A stretch of 64,000 bases of DNA from Xestospongia muta. Taxonomy: Eukaryota; Porifera; Demospongiae; Haplosclerida; Petrosiidae. The position numbers were made by a program, and so were the translations under genes. Every line of letters begins with the position of its first letter. Within the stretch, counting starts at the first letter, position 1. Shown here piece by piece: positions 63,401 to 64,000 of this stretch. The notes beneath the pieces were generated by a model that was not told the origin of the DNA, searched no databases, and saw only the letters and a list, made by a program, of their open reading frames with translations. The stretch is taken from the NCBI GenBank assembly GCA_963693285.1, contig OY848931.1, forward strand, positions 3,638,079-3,702,078, given 5' to 3'.

Positions 63401-64000
63401 TTTCCACATTCGAGTAAACACCTATAACAATAATAATAATAATAGACCACACCTACTAATTAACAAGTCCTACACTTGGACAATTCAAATCGGCAGTTGG
63501 ATATGTAAAATATTCTCCACTGTGTGTAAAAGTTAATAATTGATTGACCACACCCATTTAATAACTTACTGACAGTCTTCTTCAGTTGAAGTTACTAAAT
63601 CAGAGCAATAAAAAAATCGACCCTGCAGTTCAGAAAACAAACATCAAACAAACACGACATCACACACAATGTACCTTAAATAAATGAACTCCAATTACAG
63701 CAAATATCAACATAACGAGAATACCAACAAAAAATACATATACCATACGTCTTAATGATGCAAAAATACCCTGAATTACCAGCTGTAAACAAGAAAAAAC
63801 TCTCATCAACTCTGATATGGAATTCCTATCTTACAAAGAGTCCCTCAACTCGAAGAGCTCTTAATGGTCGAAGAACACGAAATACCCTTATCAAGTTAAT
63901 GGACGTGGGAATATTATTACTATAAGATAAACAGCTGTCCCTAAGAGAGATGGGTGGAGGAAGTTAAAGGGAAACAATTTATGCTAAGTTATACAATACC
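60426..64000 (-). CDS. CACNA1: Voltage-gated calcium channel alpha-1 subunit, 3' part (CaV1/2 type)
   Basis: Partial: only domains III-IV and the C-terminus are present; the 5' part lies beyond the right edge. IIIS4 reads [20 protein letters not shown] (63.85 kb). The domain III pore is [13 protein letters not shown] with the filter Glu (63.35 kb), followed by IIIS6 [13 protein letters not shown], a CaV1/2 hallmark. IVS4 is [20 protein letters not shown] (62.35 kb). The domain IV pore is [12 protein letters not shown], filter Glu kept (61.97 kb). IVS6 runs into [20 protein letters not shown], the start of the EF-hand region. An IQ calmodulin site [11 protein letters not shown] lies near 61.1 kb. 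The Ser/Pro-rich tail (60426-60866) has three 10-residue repeats around SPQHRLSP. The domain III filter Glu argues against the NALCN EEKE type. Confidence 0.93.
60555..60650 (-). repeat. In-frame 30-bp coding repeat in the channel C-terminus
   Basis: Three tandem copies of a 30-bp unit encode [10 protein letters not shown] within the Ser/Pro-rich tail. The copies differ at few bases, so the expansion looks recent. Confidence 0.85.

Noticed and set aside
60426..64000. Identity as NALCN leak channel (tempting because UNC79 is nearby)
   Set aside because: The filter residue in domain III is Glu (KEGW), and GFVIVTFQD, the DNFDYFIRD pre-EF region and the IQ motif are CaV1/2 features.

Overview
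This window is nuclear DNA from a compact, AT-rich animal genome. Genes lie on both strands with gaps of 85-600 bp and have many short GT-AG introns (often 45-100 bp). All recognisable proteins are conserved metazoan families. The gene density, small introns, divergent H2A/H2B pair and short dispersed motifs suggest a sponge, most likely a demosponge such as Amphimedon. That taxonomic placement is inference; no sequence search was run.

Layout, left to right: ZCRB1 (U11/U12 snRNP protein, +); UNC79 (NALCN channelosome subunit, -, 11.6 kb, with a 60-bp satellite in one intron); an unnamed coiled-coil protein (+) with an RFX X-box upstream; divergent histones H2B (-) and H2A (+); SNRPF (Sm-F, -); an unnamed secreted EGF-like protein (+); a type II PKA regulatory subunit (-); a small HEAT-repeat protein (-); UPF2 (+); HUWE1 (giant HECT ligase, +, about 18 kb) with a tRNA-Ser(CGA) antisense in one intron; a tandem pair of CLN8-like genes (-); COMMD7 (+); SLC35B4 (-), which carries a U12-type intron; ANKRD16 (+); a PCTAIRE kinase of the CDK16/17/18 group (+) with two candidate first exons; and the 3' part of a voltage-gated calcium channel alpha-1 gene (-), which continues past the right edge.

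The genes do not form one pathway. There is a loose RNA-processing theme: ZCRB1 serves the minor spliceosome, SNRPF is in all Sm snRNPs, UPF2 acts in nonsense-mediated decay, and a U12 intron lies in the same window. UNC79 and the calcium channel both concern four-domain cation channels but lie about 48 kb apart. Several neighbours are divergent with very short shared promoters (SLC35B4/ANKRD16, 85 bp; CLN8b/COMMD7, 131 bp).

The main unexplained structure is non-coding: a homogeneous 60-bp satellite whose unit looks like a mini-intron on the strand opposite its host gene; a hAT-type MITE with an 8-bp target duplication and an internal empty-site control; a second fold-back element family with two copies; and the 8-mer GGGTGTGG, about 23 times in 64 kb. 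I found no clearly novel multi-gene system. Gene models are hand-spliced; spans run from start codon to stop codon and include introns.
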